Source: Stentor roeselii | Lineage: Eukaryota; Ciliophora; Heterotrichea; Heterotrichida; Stentoridae | DNA: 45,674 nucleotides | Assembly: GCA_006503475.1 (NCBI GenBank) | Contig: RSEH01000329.1 | Location: forward strand, 1 to 45,674 | Direction of reading: 5' to 3' | Shown: positions 27,308 through 36,606 of the stretch, in pieces | How the letters are laid out: every line of letters starts with the position of its first letter | Numbering within the stretch: the stretch's first letter is position 1 | Made by a program: the position numbers and the translations under genes | The notes under the pieces: generated by a model | Told to the model about the DNA's origin: nothing | What the model saw: only the letters and a program-made list of their open reading frames with translations | Databases searched by the model: none

Positions 27308-28282
27308 TTAGAAATGTTTTAGTTTGGGAAGTGTTAGTGATGGAGTAGACAGACCAGAGAAATTCAGTCTTTGGCTTTTTCGAGAATGCACTGGGAATTT
27401 CTTAAAGTTGAGGGGTGATTGGTTGTTACTCAGTGAATTCAGTGATAGTTTTAGTTGGCTTTTCTTGGTACTCGAAGGAAATTTAATTTCTTCTTGATAT
27501 GATTTTTTCGGATTGGATTTTATGGTGTTTATGATTTCGTTTGAATAGAGTTTATTCGAGGTTCTACTATTGCTCTTTGGTAAAGTCGGAGTTGAGATTG
27601 ACTCAAGTTTATGGGATTTCTTACTGAAGTGATTATCAACTTTTAAAACAAATTCTTTAGGTTCTAAAGGTTTTTTTAGAATATTTCTTTGAGTTTTTTT
27701 TGAGAAATTTGATGGCTTTGAAAAGTTGCTGATGAATGAAGTATCCGAGTCCGATCTTTTGTCTTTGCTGGTAATTGCACAAGCTTGATTGAGATTATTT
27801 TCTCTTTTATCATGTATCTCCTATATAATTAATACATTTTCATTATCGTTTAAAAAAACCTTCAGGGCTTTTTTTGTTTCTTCAATGTTTTCGTGATAGA
27901 GACTGTTTATTTCATGAATAATATCATCGCAGGGTTTTTTATTGAAACTTGTAAAAATGATGTTTTTGACCTGTTGAAATTTTGAATCAAGGTTTTTAAG
28001 AGTGGCTTTAGCGATTTTCTCGATTTAGTCCATAAGTGAAGTCGTGAATTCAACTATCTTCGCAGTTATATTTTTTTGGGTTTCAATCAAGTTTTTAAAG
28101 GTCTTTCTTACTTCTTGAAAAAGTTCTTCAAAAGTAATGATTTGAGAGTTGTTAAATCTATCAAATATGACATTGTAATGGTTTTTGCAACTGCAAAAAC
28201 GGATGTTATCTCGGAGAAAATACTCAGAAGTGAAGGTGCATGTTTTGTACATACATTTTTCATCCTTTTTGTAGTCCATCAT
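27308..28282 (-). pseudogene. Zinc-finger/coiled-coil family gene with in-frame TAA and a 15-nt intron
   Basis: Reading from the ATG at 28282 one frame stays open for 325 codons except for two stops. The first 85 codons give C10-x4-C15...FCSCKNH and a helix (FEELFQEVRKTFKNLIETQ). TAA at codon 86 (28025-28027) interrupts. The frame resumes at once (IEKIAKATLKNLDSKFQQVK). The second stop is the TAG ending a 15-nt GT...AG intron (27821-27835), which splices out in phase 0. The C-terminus is Ser/Lys-rich (KPSNFSKKTQRNILKKP, SQRLNFSGLSTPSLTLPK) and ends at TAA 27308-27310. No GT-AG pair of 15-16 nt removes the first TAA. So this is a recently broken gene, or a sequencing error turned one codon to TAA. 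Confidence 0.65.
27821..27835 (-). other. 15-nt intron
   Basis: GTATTAATTATATAG on the minus strand, phase 0, between AAT and GAG codons. Removing it restores an open frame (NEN-EIHDK). Same length and ends as the intron at 33333-33347. Confidence 0.7.
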
Positions 28283-29077
28283 TTATAAGGGCATTTTCGA
28301 TAACTTTTGAAATCTTTTAGCTTTGAATAATGGAATTTTTCTTTTAAGTTTAAATTTATTTGGAAGTAAATCAGAAATTTCTTCATCAGATCTATGATTA
28401 AATTATATTTGTTTTGAAAATGTTAGTTAGAGATTATGAAATTTATTAGTTTCTTGTAAAGATGTCTTGATAAAGGTAGTTAGTTTTGGAAGCAAGTTTT
28501 AATGTTGATACTTTTAGTTTATTTATAGTGAAATATTGATTAGGTTCATTTTGGTTAAGTTTGTAGAATTTTCAATGACTAATCTAAAAAGTATAATCAA
28601 AGGCATTAATAAAGAATAAAATCTCATCATAAACTTAAATTAAACTTATTACTATTGATGAATTTTATGCCTATTTATGCTTTATGATCCAAATCTGGAT
28701 TTTTATTCAAATTTATTTCCTTGAAAAAAAGGCTTTTTTCTATAGGCTTTCTATAACTTGCTAATTATAATTTGATTTCTTTCTGCTTATAATTAATGTT
28801 GTGAAATTTTATCTGCTAATTCGAACTATTTGTCTGAAGAATTTCAACTAATGCTGCTCTCCTTAGGTATTAGTTTTTATATTCTTAGTTTTTATCAAGT
28901 GAATCATAGAATTAGTGTTACTAGGAAACTAAGTAAAACTAGGAGTCAAAAAGAAATCATATAAATCGATCCTTTCATGAATGGATAATCATTTTAATAA
29001 AAGTGTCTAGTTAAGTTGATTAAGGTGAATAGACAATCAAATTTTTAATGAAATGATAAAATTATTATCAATATTGA
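28283..29077. other. AT-rich spacer
   Basis: No gene recognised. The first bases upstream of 28282 (CTTATAAATGATGG on the minus strand) are the start box of the broken gene. The rest is featureless AT-rich DNA. Confidence 0.4.
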
Positions 29078-30055
29078 TTAGTTATTAAAATGTCCTATCA
29101 TATACTTTTTAATCGAAGTATTCGCATCTATACTAGCTCTACCATTAGGCAAATTCCTATGATTGTTTTCTAAATTGAATTGTTTATCAGGAGAATTACG
29201 AGAAATATCTTTTAAACTTGCAGGCATTATTTCTTGGTCATACTTGCTACTGGATTTCTTGAAATAATGAGCTTTACTCTCTTCTGATGATAGATCATTA
29301 GCAGAAATTCTGAAAATTTCATTTTCTTTTTTTTCTTCTAGCTTATGAACTGCTTTAATAGGTGGAAGATTGCTTTTTCCTCTGAGACTTTTAGAGGGTG
29401 AAGCTGTATTTGAACGAGATTCATTTACTGATATTGATTTTTCTATATCAGAATTTCTTTTTTCTTGTATTAAATAATTTTCTGTGATATTTTGATTTAG
29501 GTTTGAAAATCTAGACTGATTTGATCTTCGATTATGTTCAGTTGAGTCTTGTTTAAAAATATTTGAGTCTAATTTTTCTTGATTTGAAATTTTTTTCTCG
29601 TTTTCATGTCTGGGAAATTCAGAAGTTGGAAATGAAATGCTCTGTAAAAAAATATGTTCAATTTTATCAAGCCAAGGCTCATCAGAAATCCAAATTTCAA
29701 CTTTATCAATGTATTTAGTAATTTTTGTTAATTCTAAATTTTCAATTTTTTCTTTTATACTTTTGAAAGAATCTGTTACTTTTTCAAGTATTTCTTTTGT
29801 TTTCTGCCTTATTTTTTCAATTGTTATCAAACAAGTTCTATTAATCTTTTGAAAGGTTTCAATTCTTTTCTTTTCAAGTGCGGTAAAAGAATCTGATAAT
29901 AATTCAATCAATTCAATTTTATCAATATATGAATCATCATCATCACCCAAATTCCTAAATTTAAAGTGTTTTGAACAGTATCTATAATATAAGAGCTCTT
30001 TTTTGAACTTTCTTGCATATTGTTTGCAGTTTACTTTAATACAATTGATTTCCAT
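29078..30055 (-). CDS. Zinc-finger/coiled-coil family protein, member 2
   Basis: 325 aa. N-terminal C5-x4-C10...C27-x2-H30 (YCSKHF). Then DDDSYIDKIELIELLSDSF, CLITIEKIRQKTKEILEKV, KIENLELTKITKYIDKVEI and WLDKIEHIF. These regions align without gaps to the genes starting at 22824 and 36544. The C-terminal 160 residues are a Ser/Lys/Asn-rich tail with little similarity to the siblings. The architecture suggests a small zinc-binding, coiled-coil scaffold, perhaps oligomeric; the function is unknown. The start lies in TATAATAAATGGA, and the conserved second box is 65 bp upstream. Confidence 0.75.
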   Translation of the reverse strand: MEINCIKVNCKQYARKFKKELLYYRYCSKHFKFRNLGDDDDSYIDKIELIELLSDSFTALEKKRIETFQKINRTCLITIEKIRQKTKEILEKVTDSFKSIKEKIENLELTKITKYIDKVEIWISDEPWLDKIEHIFLQSISFPTSEFPRHENEKKISNQEKLDSNIFKQDSTEHNRRSNQSRFSNLNQNITENYLIQEKRNSDIEKSISVNESRSNTASPSKSLRGKSNLPPIKAVHKLEEKKENEIFRISANDLSSEESKAHYFKKSSSKYDQEIMPASLKDISRNSPDKQFNLENNHRNLPNGRASIDANTSIKKYMIGHFNN

Positions 30056-30124
30056 TTATTATAATTTTCTCTCAAAAGCTTGTAGTTGTTCCTTTAGAAG
30101 TTCAAATTATATAGAATAAATGGA
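30056..30124 (-). promoter_or_regulatory. Conserved upstream segment of member 2
   Basis: TATAATAAATGGA at the start codon; ATATAGAATAAATGGA (plus strand) at 30109-30124. The sequence between them is not obviously conserved with member 1. Confidence 0.5.
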
Positions 30125-32934
30125 CTTAAAGATTTTTTTCTCAATCAGAAAATTTTGATGAAAATTTTTTTTATCTGAACTTTACAAAAATTAAGTCTAA
30201 CTCTTTGATTCTAGTTTATAGATATACTAATAGTCACATTTTAGAATGGATTCAAGTAATAATTGACTATATCAAAATTAATCTTATCTGATTGATTTAA
30301 CTCTCTGAATTTATATTTAGATAAAGCATATAATCTTATAGTCAAAGAGCAGATGAACTTATCATAGTAAATAACAAAATTTAAGTTTGTCCAGTGTTAA
30401 GATAAACTTTTCCATAATCTTTTATTAAAGTATCTAGATATTTTGTTGTTTTTAAACTTTGTGTTAGTTAGAAGATGAAAATAGCTAGTGAATGTTTTAA
30501 AATGAATGCTAGAATCACAATATTGACATTGAATATGTTTTAAAATAATGAAAAGTGACTGATGATAAATGATTCATAAAATCAGTAAATATTTTTAAAT
30601 TTCCAAATTTGTTCTCAAAAATCAATTTTCTAAACTTCCCTGCTTGTTTAAAAAAATAATTAAACTGGCACTATAGGTGGACAGTAATTATAATATCCTA
30701 ATCCAATAGGAAAGTTTAGCTGAGTTAAAATAAATCTTCGGCTTTAGAGTGTTCGCATTTTCAGTATAAACTAAAAATTGATTAAAATATATTGAATTTT
30801 GTGAATTCAACGAAATTATTATTTGCTTTTCTTACTGGCTGAGAATATTTATGGTCATTTTGAATTGATCAAAAAAAAATCGCATTTATTAAATTACAAT
30901 CTTTTTCTTATTGAGTTGATACATATTCTACTTTTTTTTAAGTCAACTAAGATTAATTAAGAATTAAGCACTTTGACTGAAGTTATCATCAATTAAACCA
31001 AATTTTTTGCCTTAAGTATTTTTTTAAATTTTATTTGTTATAATTGATACTTTTTAACTTTTCCTTGAAATGAAGGTATCAAAAGCTGAGCTCTGTTATT
31101 TTTTATCATCGTTTTATTTTTGTTTAAAATTATTTAAAAATTATCTTGGCCGTTGACTGCTTCTTAAAATTTCTCATGATGAAGTGCTTATTTAAAGAAG
31201 CACTTCATCACACGGTATTTTATCAACATTGGTAAAAAATGTTTTCCATATGATATTTTTTCATCAAGCATCATCAGAGACTTGGGAAACTCACTTGACT
31301 TCATCAATAAGAAAATTTAAATTCAACTTGCTATGCAGGCATATCGAAAAATCAGAGAAATACACATTTGACTAAATTTTAAACAAATAATTTGGTTTCA
31401 ATTAAAACTTTAAAATTCTTATTCTCTTCAAAAAATTTGTAAAAAATGATGATTTGAGTGTGATGAACTTTTCTTTATATAGATAATAATGATTTTTGAA
31501 ATAAAATAGTGTTATTATTTAATCGAAAAACTCTAAATTTACAGTGAATGTACGGGCTTAATTTCTAGTCAATTATTATGAAGGTATTTTTCAAATTTTT
31601 TGAAATACTTTTATCTAAACATAATTAAATCATTTGAGGTTTAATAATTTTTTCAAGAAAAGAAACGTAAAAGTTATTATTAACTTGGTAGTTTCTATTA
31701 GCAAATATTTAAAAGATCATTGAGAATTAAAATTGTTTAATCATTATACTGTATTATTGATTAATAGTGGTGAACTTGATATAATTTTCTATACGATATT
31801 ATTAATGCTAAAATCATAAATATGTAGACAATTATTTTTTGTTAAGAATTAATTTAGGATTTCAAGATATCAAAATAATGATAGGAGATTATGAACTCAA
31901 TTAAATACGAAATAAAATAATTTTAAGTGCAGGTGAATTTTTTCATTTTTCTATCTAATTATTTCAAAGGCATTCTGAAATTAATTTTAATTACTTTTAT
32001 TTAAAATAATTTAATCATCTGAAGCTTTATTTATTTTATAGAATAGGAATTTGATTAAACCTTCATACTTCTACTCACGGTTCAATCTTAATATTTAAAT
32101 GTAATCAACTAAAATAATTAAAAATTTCCAAGCTAATTAGCTTACTATAAACTCTTCTAATAAAAATTAGCATTATTTTCCACTTTTATATATCTTTAAT
32201 TTAACATTCGCAAAATTAGCTATTATTCAAAAATCTTGAGGGACAACTAGAATTGTGTTTTTTTCATCGACTTACATCGAAAAATCAACTAAATACTTAA
32301 AATAAAAACTTAAAAATCATAATTACATTTAATAAAATTGATCTCAAAGTAAAATAGTAGAAAAAGTACTAAGAATACAATTTCGCATTTTTTATAAGAT
32401 TTAAATAATCTGACTCTATTGGCATCAATCAAATGACCTTCTAAATAGTTAAATTTATTAACTTTCAGACAACAATAGCAATAATCAAATATTAAGAATT
32501 TTCAAGTTGGTCAATATTTCAATCTTTAAGAAAATCTATTCTGTTTAATTTAAACAATATTTCATGAAAGAAGAGTCAATATCATCAAAATTACTGCAAG
32601 ATATAAAAAAATCAATCGAATCATGAAAGAAACTCTTGAAGATACTTTTCATACAAAATGAATTTATCACTGTTAGGAATCAATTTAAACCCTGTAAAAA
32701 AATTTGCAGTTATAAATAAGAGATTATACTTAATGAAACAACTGGAATAATGCCCAGAACCAAACTTTAATATTGAGAAACTGTTTCAAGTAAGCATAAG
32801 AATGTTAAAACTATTTCTCAGAGTAGTTTATAAACCTTATATCAGAATCACGCTAAAGTATCAAGTTTTTTAGAAACTCAGAATTAAATATTTTGAACTA
32901 GATTCGAAATCATACTATTTCCGTATTACTTAAG
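30125..32934. other. Gene desert, about 2.8 kb
   Basis: No intact gene on either strand; stops are frequent in all frames. It contains the hairpin at 31177-31210 and scattered T-rich runs. I see no tRNA, rRNA or telomeric repeats. Confidence 0.4.
31177..31210. repeat. Perfect 13-bp inverted repeat (hairpin)
   Basis: TGATGAAGTGCTT, 8-nt loop, AAGCACTTCATCA. The stem is more G/C-rich than its surroundings. No T-run follows directly, so it is not a simple terminator; origin unknown. Confidence 0.7.
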
Positions 32935-33155
32935 AAGCTCACTACACTGTTGTCTGCTTGATACAAAAAGGGTGAAAATTAGTAATTATGATGCAGAGAT
33001 TGTAATCTTAATGAAAACTATTATATTTCACACTTTTAACAATTATCTTTCAATCAGATGAAGTATTTTTCTTTGGAATAAGTTGATTAAATTTTTGGAT
33101 TACTTAAGAGTTTATAGTAAAATGATCAACTTTTAAAGTTTTATAGGGTTAATAA
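32935..33155 (+). promoter_or_regulatory. Upstream region of the Rab-like gene, also present inverted at 42990-43200
   Basis: Shared words in the same order include GTAATTAT-ATGCAGAGATTG, ATTATATTTCAC and CTTTCAATCAGAT (with mismatches), then AAAGTTTTA...GGTTA before the start codon. The start box is GGGTTAATAAATGGA. Conservation in a second copy marks the extent of a duplicated unit. Confidence 0.55.
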
Positions 33156-33701
33156 ATGGAATCTAAAAAAATTCTAAAAGTTGCTCTAATAGGAAATACA
33201 GGAGTAGGTAAATCTGCTATTTCTTCAAGATATACAAGAAATATCTTCGAAGCATATCATCAGCAAACAATAGGAATGGATTTAAACATAAAAATAGAGT
33301 CTATATTAGGAATTCAACTGAGATATGAAATAGTATTTCAAATTTAGTTCGAATTGACTGCTTCTACTGCTTATATGCAAAGCTATGGAAAAATTTTAGA
33401 AAAAATGAATATTATAATCATAGTTTTTGACAAGGACCTGCGTCATACTTTTAAAGATGTGAAATTTTGGATTAATTTCATAAATCTTCACAATTCTGAA
33501 AGTATTCCTCGGGTGAAATTCCTTGTTGGGAATAATAATGATTCGGGCTTTGAAGTTAGTTTTGAAGAAGGGCTGAAAAAAGCGAAGAAATATAATTTGA
33601 TTTATGTTGAAACAAGTGCAAAGGAGAATAAAGGGATTAAAGAGTTGTTTGAGATGGCATTTGTGTCATGGGTTGATTATTCTAATTTGGGTATAGATTA
33701 A
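33156..33701 (+). CDS. Atypical Rab/Ras-like small GTPase with one 15-nt intron
   Basis: Exons 33156-33332 and 33348-33701 join to 176 aa. The P-loop GNTGVGKS (residues 13-20), switch I QTIGMD, the NKxD-like site LVGNNNDSG and the SAK motif (ETSAKEN) are in order with Rab spacing. The WDTAGQE element of switch II is replaced by FELTAST: exactly in register, but without the Asp-x-x-Gly and catalytic Gln. NKxD reads NNND. There is no C-terminal Cys for prenylation (ends NLGID). So GTP binding may persist while hydrolysis and membrane anchoring are doubtful. Without splicing, an in-frame TAG would fall at the Trp position of WDTAG. With splicing, W to F, D to E and F to Y align conservatively, which favours splicing. 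It could be an expressed divergent gene or an early pseudogene. Confidence 0.7.
33333..33347 (+). other. 15-nt intron in the Rab-like gene
   Basis: GTATTTCAAATTTAG, phase 0, with GT and AG ends. Removal joins ATA to TTC and keeps the exact Rab spacing of 21 residues between this element and the IIIIVFD strand. Confidence 0.75.
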
Positions 33702-35398
33702 GTTTAGATAAGAAATTTTAATAGTGGAAGTGATTCAAGATCAAGGAAGGTTATTAGTTAGAGAGAATTTTTATCCTTTACATATTTAATTGGAAAGCTA
33801 TAGAGGATAATCAAACCTGAAAGAAAAGTAATTTTAAGATTTAAGATAATAATGAAAAGTAATATCACATAAAAATCATTTTAAACTTGTTTTCACAAAA
33901 ATATTTTCCTTAAACTTTAAGTGCTTTAATTGAGTCTTGAAAACCAGTAAGGTACAACCAATACAGATATATCTTTTTTAAACTTTCGGTATTAATAATC
34001 GAAAGTAATTAATTAGGTCTGACATCTGCTCTTATCTTTAGGAAATTTTAATTTTAGATTTCAATTGGTTGAAGTTATCAAGGTAATTTTCAAATTAATG
34101 TGGATTTACCAGAACAGGAAGAGACATATTAAAAATCATGAAGCTGAATGCAAATGACTTGATGATATACCGATTCATCAGCGATAGCTTCAATTAATAA
34201 AGTCTCTTCACAAGAAAACCTTTAAAATAATCACTTTTAGTCAGTTAAGTAAAATTTAGTTTCAGTCATTTAAGTTCATTTTATTGAAACCAGATATATC
34301 TTGATTAACTAAAGCTTTATACAAATAATCCAATTAATTATATATCTAATGAATACTTAACCAAAGAAATATCTAACGAATTGTATAAAATCATAATTAT
34401 CAATTCAAATTTAGCAACAACCTGTTAGTAGTAGGCATAGATAACAGGGTTTTACACCTCTGTATCACAATTGCAGATACAATTAGAAACATTCAAGGTT
34501 AACAGCTGAGTGATCTTTTCTTGATTGACATCAGGTAGTTCTGAAATAAAAAAAAAATTTCGTTCATAATTACAGCACCAAATTAATACCAATTTTATAT
34601 CTATCATAATCTCTATTTTATAAGAGTTTCTAAAATGCTTCAATCTATTAAATAATCCAAAAATAAATCAATATAATTTTTTGTATTATTTTGATATTAT
34701 TTAAAAGTTTTTCATTAGACATACATCCAAAGTTTATTGAAAATAGCAAAATCCTTAACTTAACTGACTTAAATATAGATTCATCGATCTTTAGAGTTTT
34801 GGGATTAGTTTAAACTCCAAAGCTGATGAAATTGAATTGATTTATATATAATTCATTCAATATATTGCTTGCTTTTATTTTAAGGTTTAGGAGTTTATTT
34901 ATCCATGAAGCAATTCTTTTAATCGCATTTGGAAGAGCTAGTATATTTTTTTGTTTATTTGATTTATTTTTAATTTGGTTTTTGGAAAAGATTAATTTAA
35001 ATCAAGGAAATTTTTTTAAAGTGATAATAAATTTTGAAAACAATCACTTTTCCCTTTAGTAGTTTTGAATAATTTATTATAAAATACTCTATACTTTGAA
35101 CTATTCCTAAAGATAACCCAAGAAATCTTTTTAAATTTCCTTCCTTTATTTTTGTCTTGATTCATTATTAAAGAGTTCAATCAAAATAAAACACAATTCA
35201 CATAAAATTTAATAAAGGAAAAATAGTTTACTAATGATTTATACAAAATTAAATATCAAAGGCTTTTGATAATGAATATATCTAATCATAGATCATAATA
35301 TCACATAATATAATCATTTTTAGATAAATTTTATCGCCTATGCTAAGTTTATAAACTTTTATAGATAATGATTATAATTACCCCTTAAACCAGAGTCT
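33702..35398. other. AT-rich spacer, 1.7 kb
   Basis: No intact gene. Short open stretches (about 64 codons at 34865-35059 plus; 63 at 34452-34643 minus) lack a credible start or domain. A few less AT-rich words around 34130-34210 may be relics. Confidence 0.35.
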
Positions 35399-36544
35399 TT
35401 AAAAATTGGATTCTTTCTTTAATTCACTAATTCGAGATTTATTTGATTTCAATTGTTGTTGATAAATTCTATCATGCTTATTTATTACTTTGGTAAGCTG
35501 TTTTCCTGAAGGATTCTGATTGTGGCGAGTCTTATATTTAGGTGTATTTATTACACTATAGGCATTTATATATCCAAAATCCAATAAATCATCCCTGATA
35601 AATTTATTATCATCTTGTATAAAATTTTGATTACGTTTTTCATTTTTTTTTTTTAAATTGTTTATATTTGTATTGATAAATCTAATATCTCGTTGAATCT
35701 CTAAATTTTTATCAAATATAGGTTTGATTGTTTTTGTTTTCTTTATTTCTTTCGGTAGTATTAATTCTTTAAAATTTTTATCAGTTTGATTACCCTGCAC
35801 TTTGCTCTTATCATTTTTTAAGTGCAAAGTTGATAAATTTATATTAGATAGGCTATCTGAAAATGATTTCTCTAAATCAGATTCTTTATTTCCATTTTTA
35901 TACTTAATCTTATCACCCTCGGTATAATTAGGTTGACTGAGATTTCTAAAGTGATATGATTTCTGTTTTGAATTAGATAAACTTTTCAAGTTGGTTTGAT
36001 CAAATGATGATAATATACGCGAATCATCATTTAGGTCTGAACTATCTCTTTCCGATGATTTTTTTACATTTTTATTAATTTTTTTAGTTCTTTTTTTACG
36101 CCCTGGAAATTCTGGAGTTTTGAATGAAATATTATTTATAAAAATTTTTTCGATTTGATCTAACCAAGGAGCATCAGTGAAAATAACTTCAACTTTATCA
36201 ATATATTTAGTGATTTCACTTATTTCTGATAAATTTTCAATTTTTTTTGTTATAATTTTGAATGAATCTTCTATCTTATCTAGAATTACTTTTGTATTTT
36301 CCATGATTCTTTCATTGGTTATCAGGCAATTTTTATAGACTTTTCCTATTATTTCAGTTTTTTTCTTCTCAATTGCCCTATAAGAATCTTGCAATAATTT
36401 ACTTAATTCAAAATGATCTAGATATGAACTATCATCATCACTTTCACTCCTCTCATTAAAGTGTTCAGTACAGTATTTAAATTTTGAGTGTCTTTTATTG
36501 AACTTTGATGGACTTTTGTTGCAGCTTAGACATTTGAATTCCAT
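35399..36544 (-). CDS. Zinc-finger/coiled-coil family protein, member 3
   Basis: 381 aa. N-terminus C5-x2-C8...C25-x2-H28 (YCTEHF), then SDDDSSYLDHFELSKLLQDS, a helix with CLITNERIMENTKVIL, ITKYIDKVEV and WLDQIEKIF. It aligns with members 1 and 2 over the first 150 residues. The rest is Asn/Lys/Ser-rich and basic, unlike the siblings. The C-x2-C spacing is two residues shorter than in the sibling genes, with one more residue pair missing before the second Cys/His pair. Start context TATAATAAATGGA. Function unknown. Confidence 0.75.
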   Translation of the reverse strand: MEFKCLSCNKSPSKFNKRHSKFKYCTEHFNERSESDDDSSYLDHFELSKLLQDSYRAIEKKKTEIIGKVYKNCLITNERIMENTKVILDKIEDSFKIITKKIENLSEISEITKYIDKVEVIFTDAPWLDQIEKIFINNISFKTPEFPGRKKRTKKINKNVKKSSERDSSDLNDDSRILSSFDQTNLKSLSNSKQKSYHFRNLSQPNYTEGDKIKYKNGNKESDLEKSFSDSLSNINLSTLHLKNDKSKVQGNQTDKNFKELILPKEIKKTKTIKPIFDKNLEIQRDIRFINTNINNLKKKNEKRNQNFIQDDNKFIRDDLLDFGYINAYSVINTPKYKTRHNQNPSGKQLTKVINKHDRIYQQQLKSNKSRISELKKESNF

Positions 36545-36606
36545 TTATTATAGTGTAAGTCCTTAAAGAAGTTTCTATAAATCCATATATAATATAGAAT
36601 CAATTG
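36545..36606 (-). promoter_or_regulatory. Conserved upstream segment of member 3
   Basis: TATAATAAATGGA at the start; the distal box reads ATATAGAATCAATTG at 36592-36606, a weaker match than in members 1 and 2. Confidence 0.4.

Noticed and set aside
33333-33347. In-frame TAG as evidence for stop-codon reassignment
   Set aside because: The TAG is the 3' end of a 15-nt GT-AG intron, and TAA, TAG and TGA all end clear genes elsewhere.
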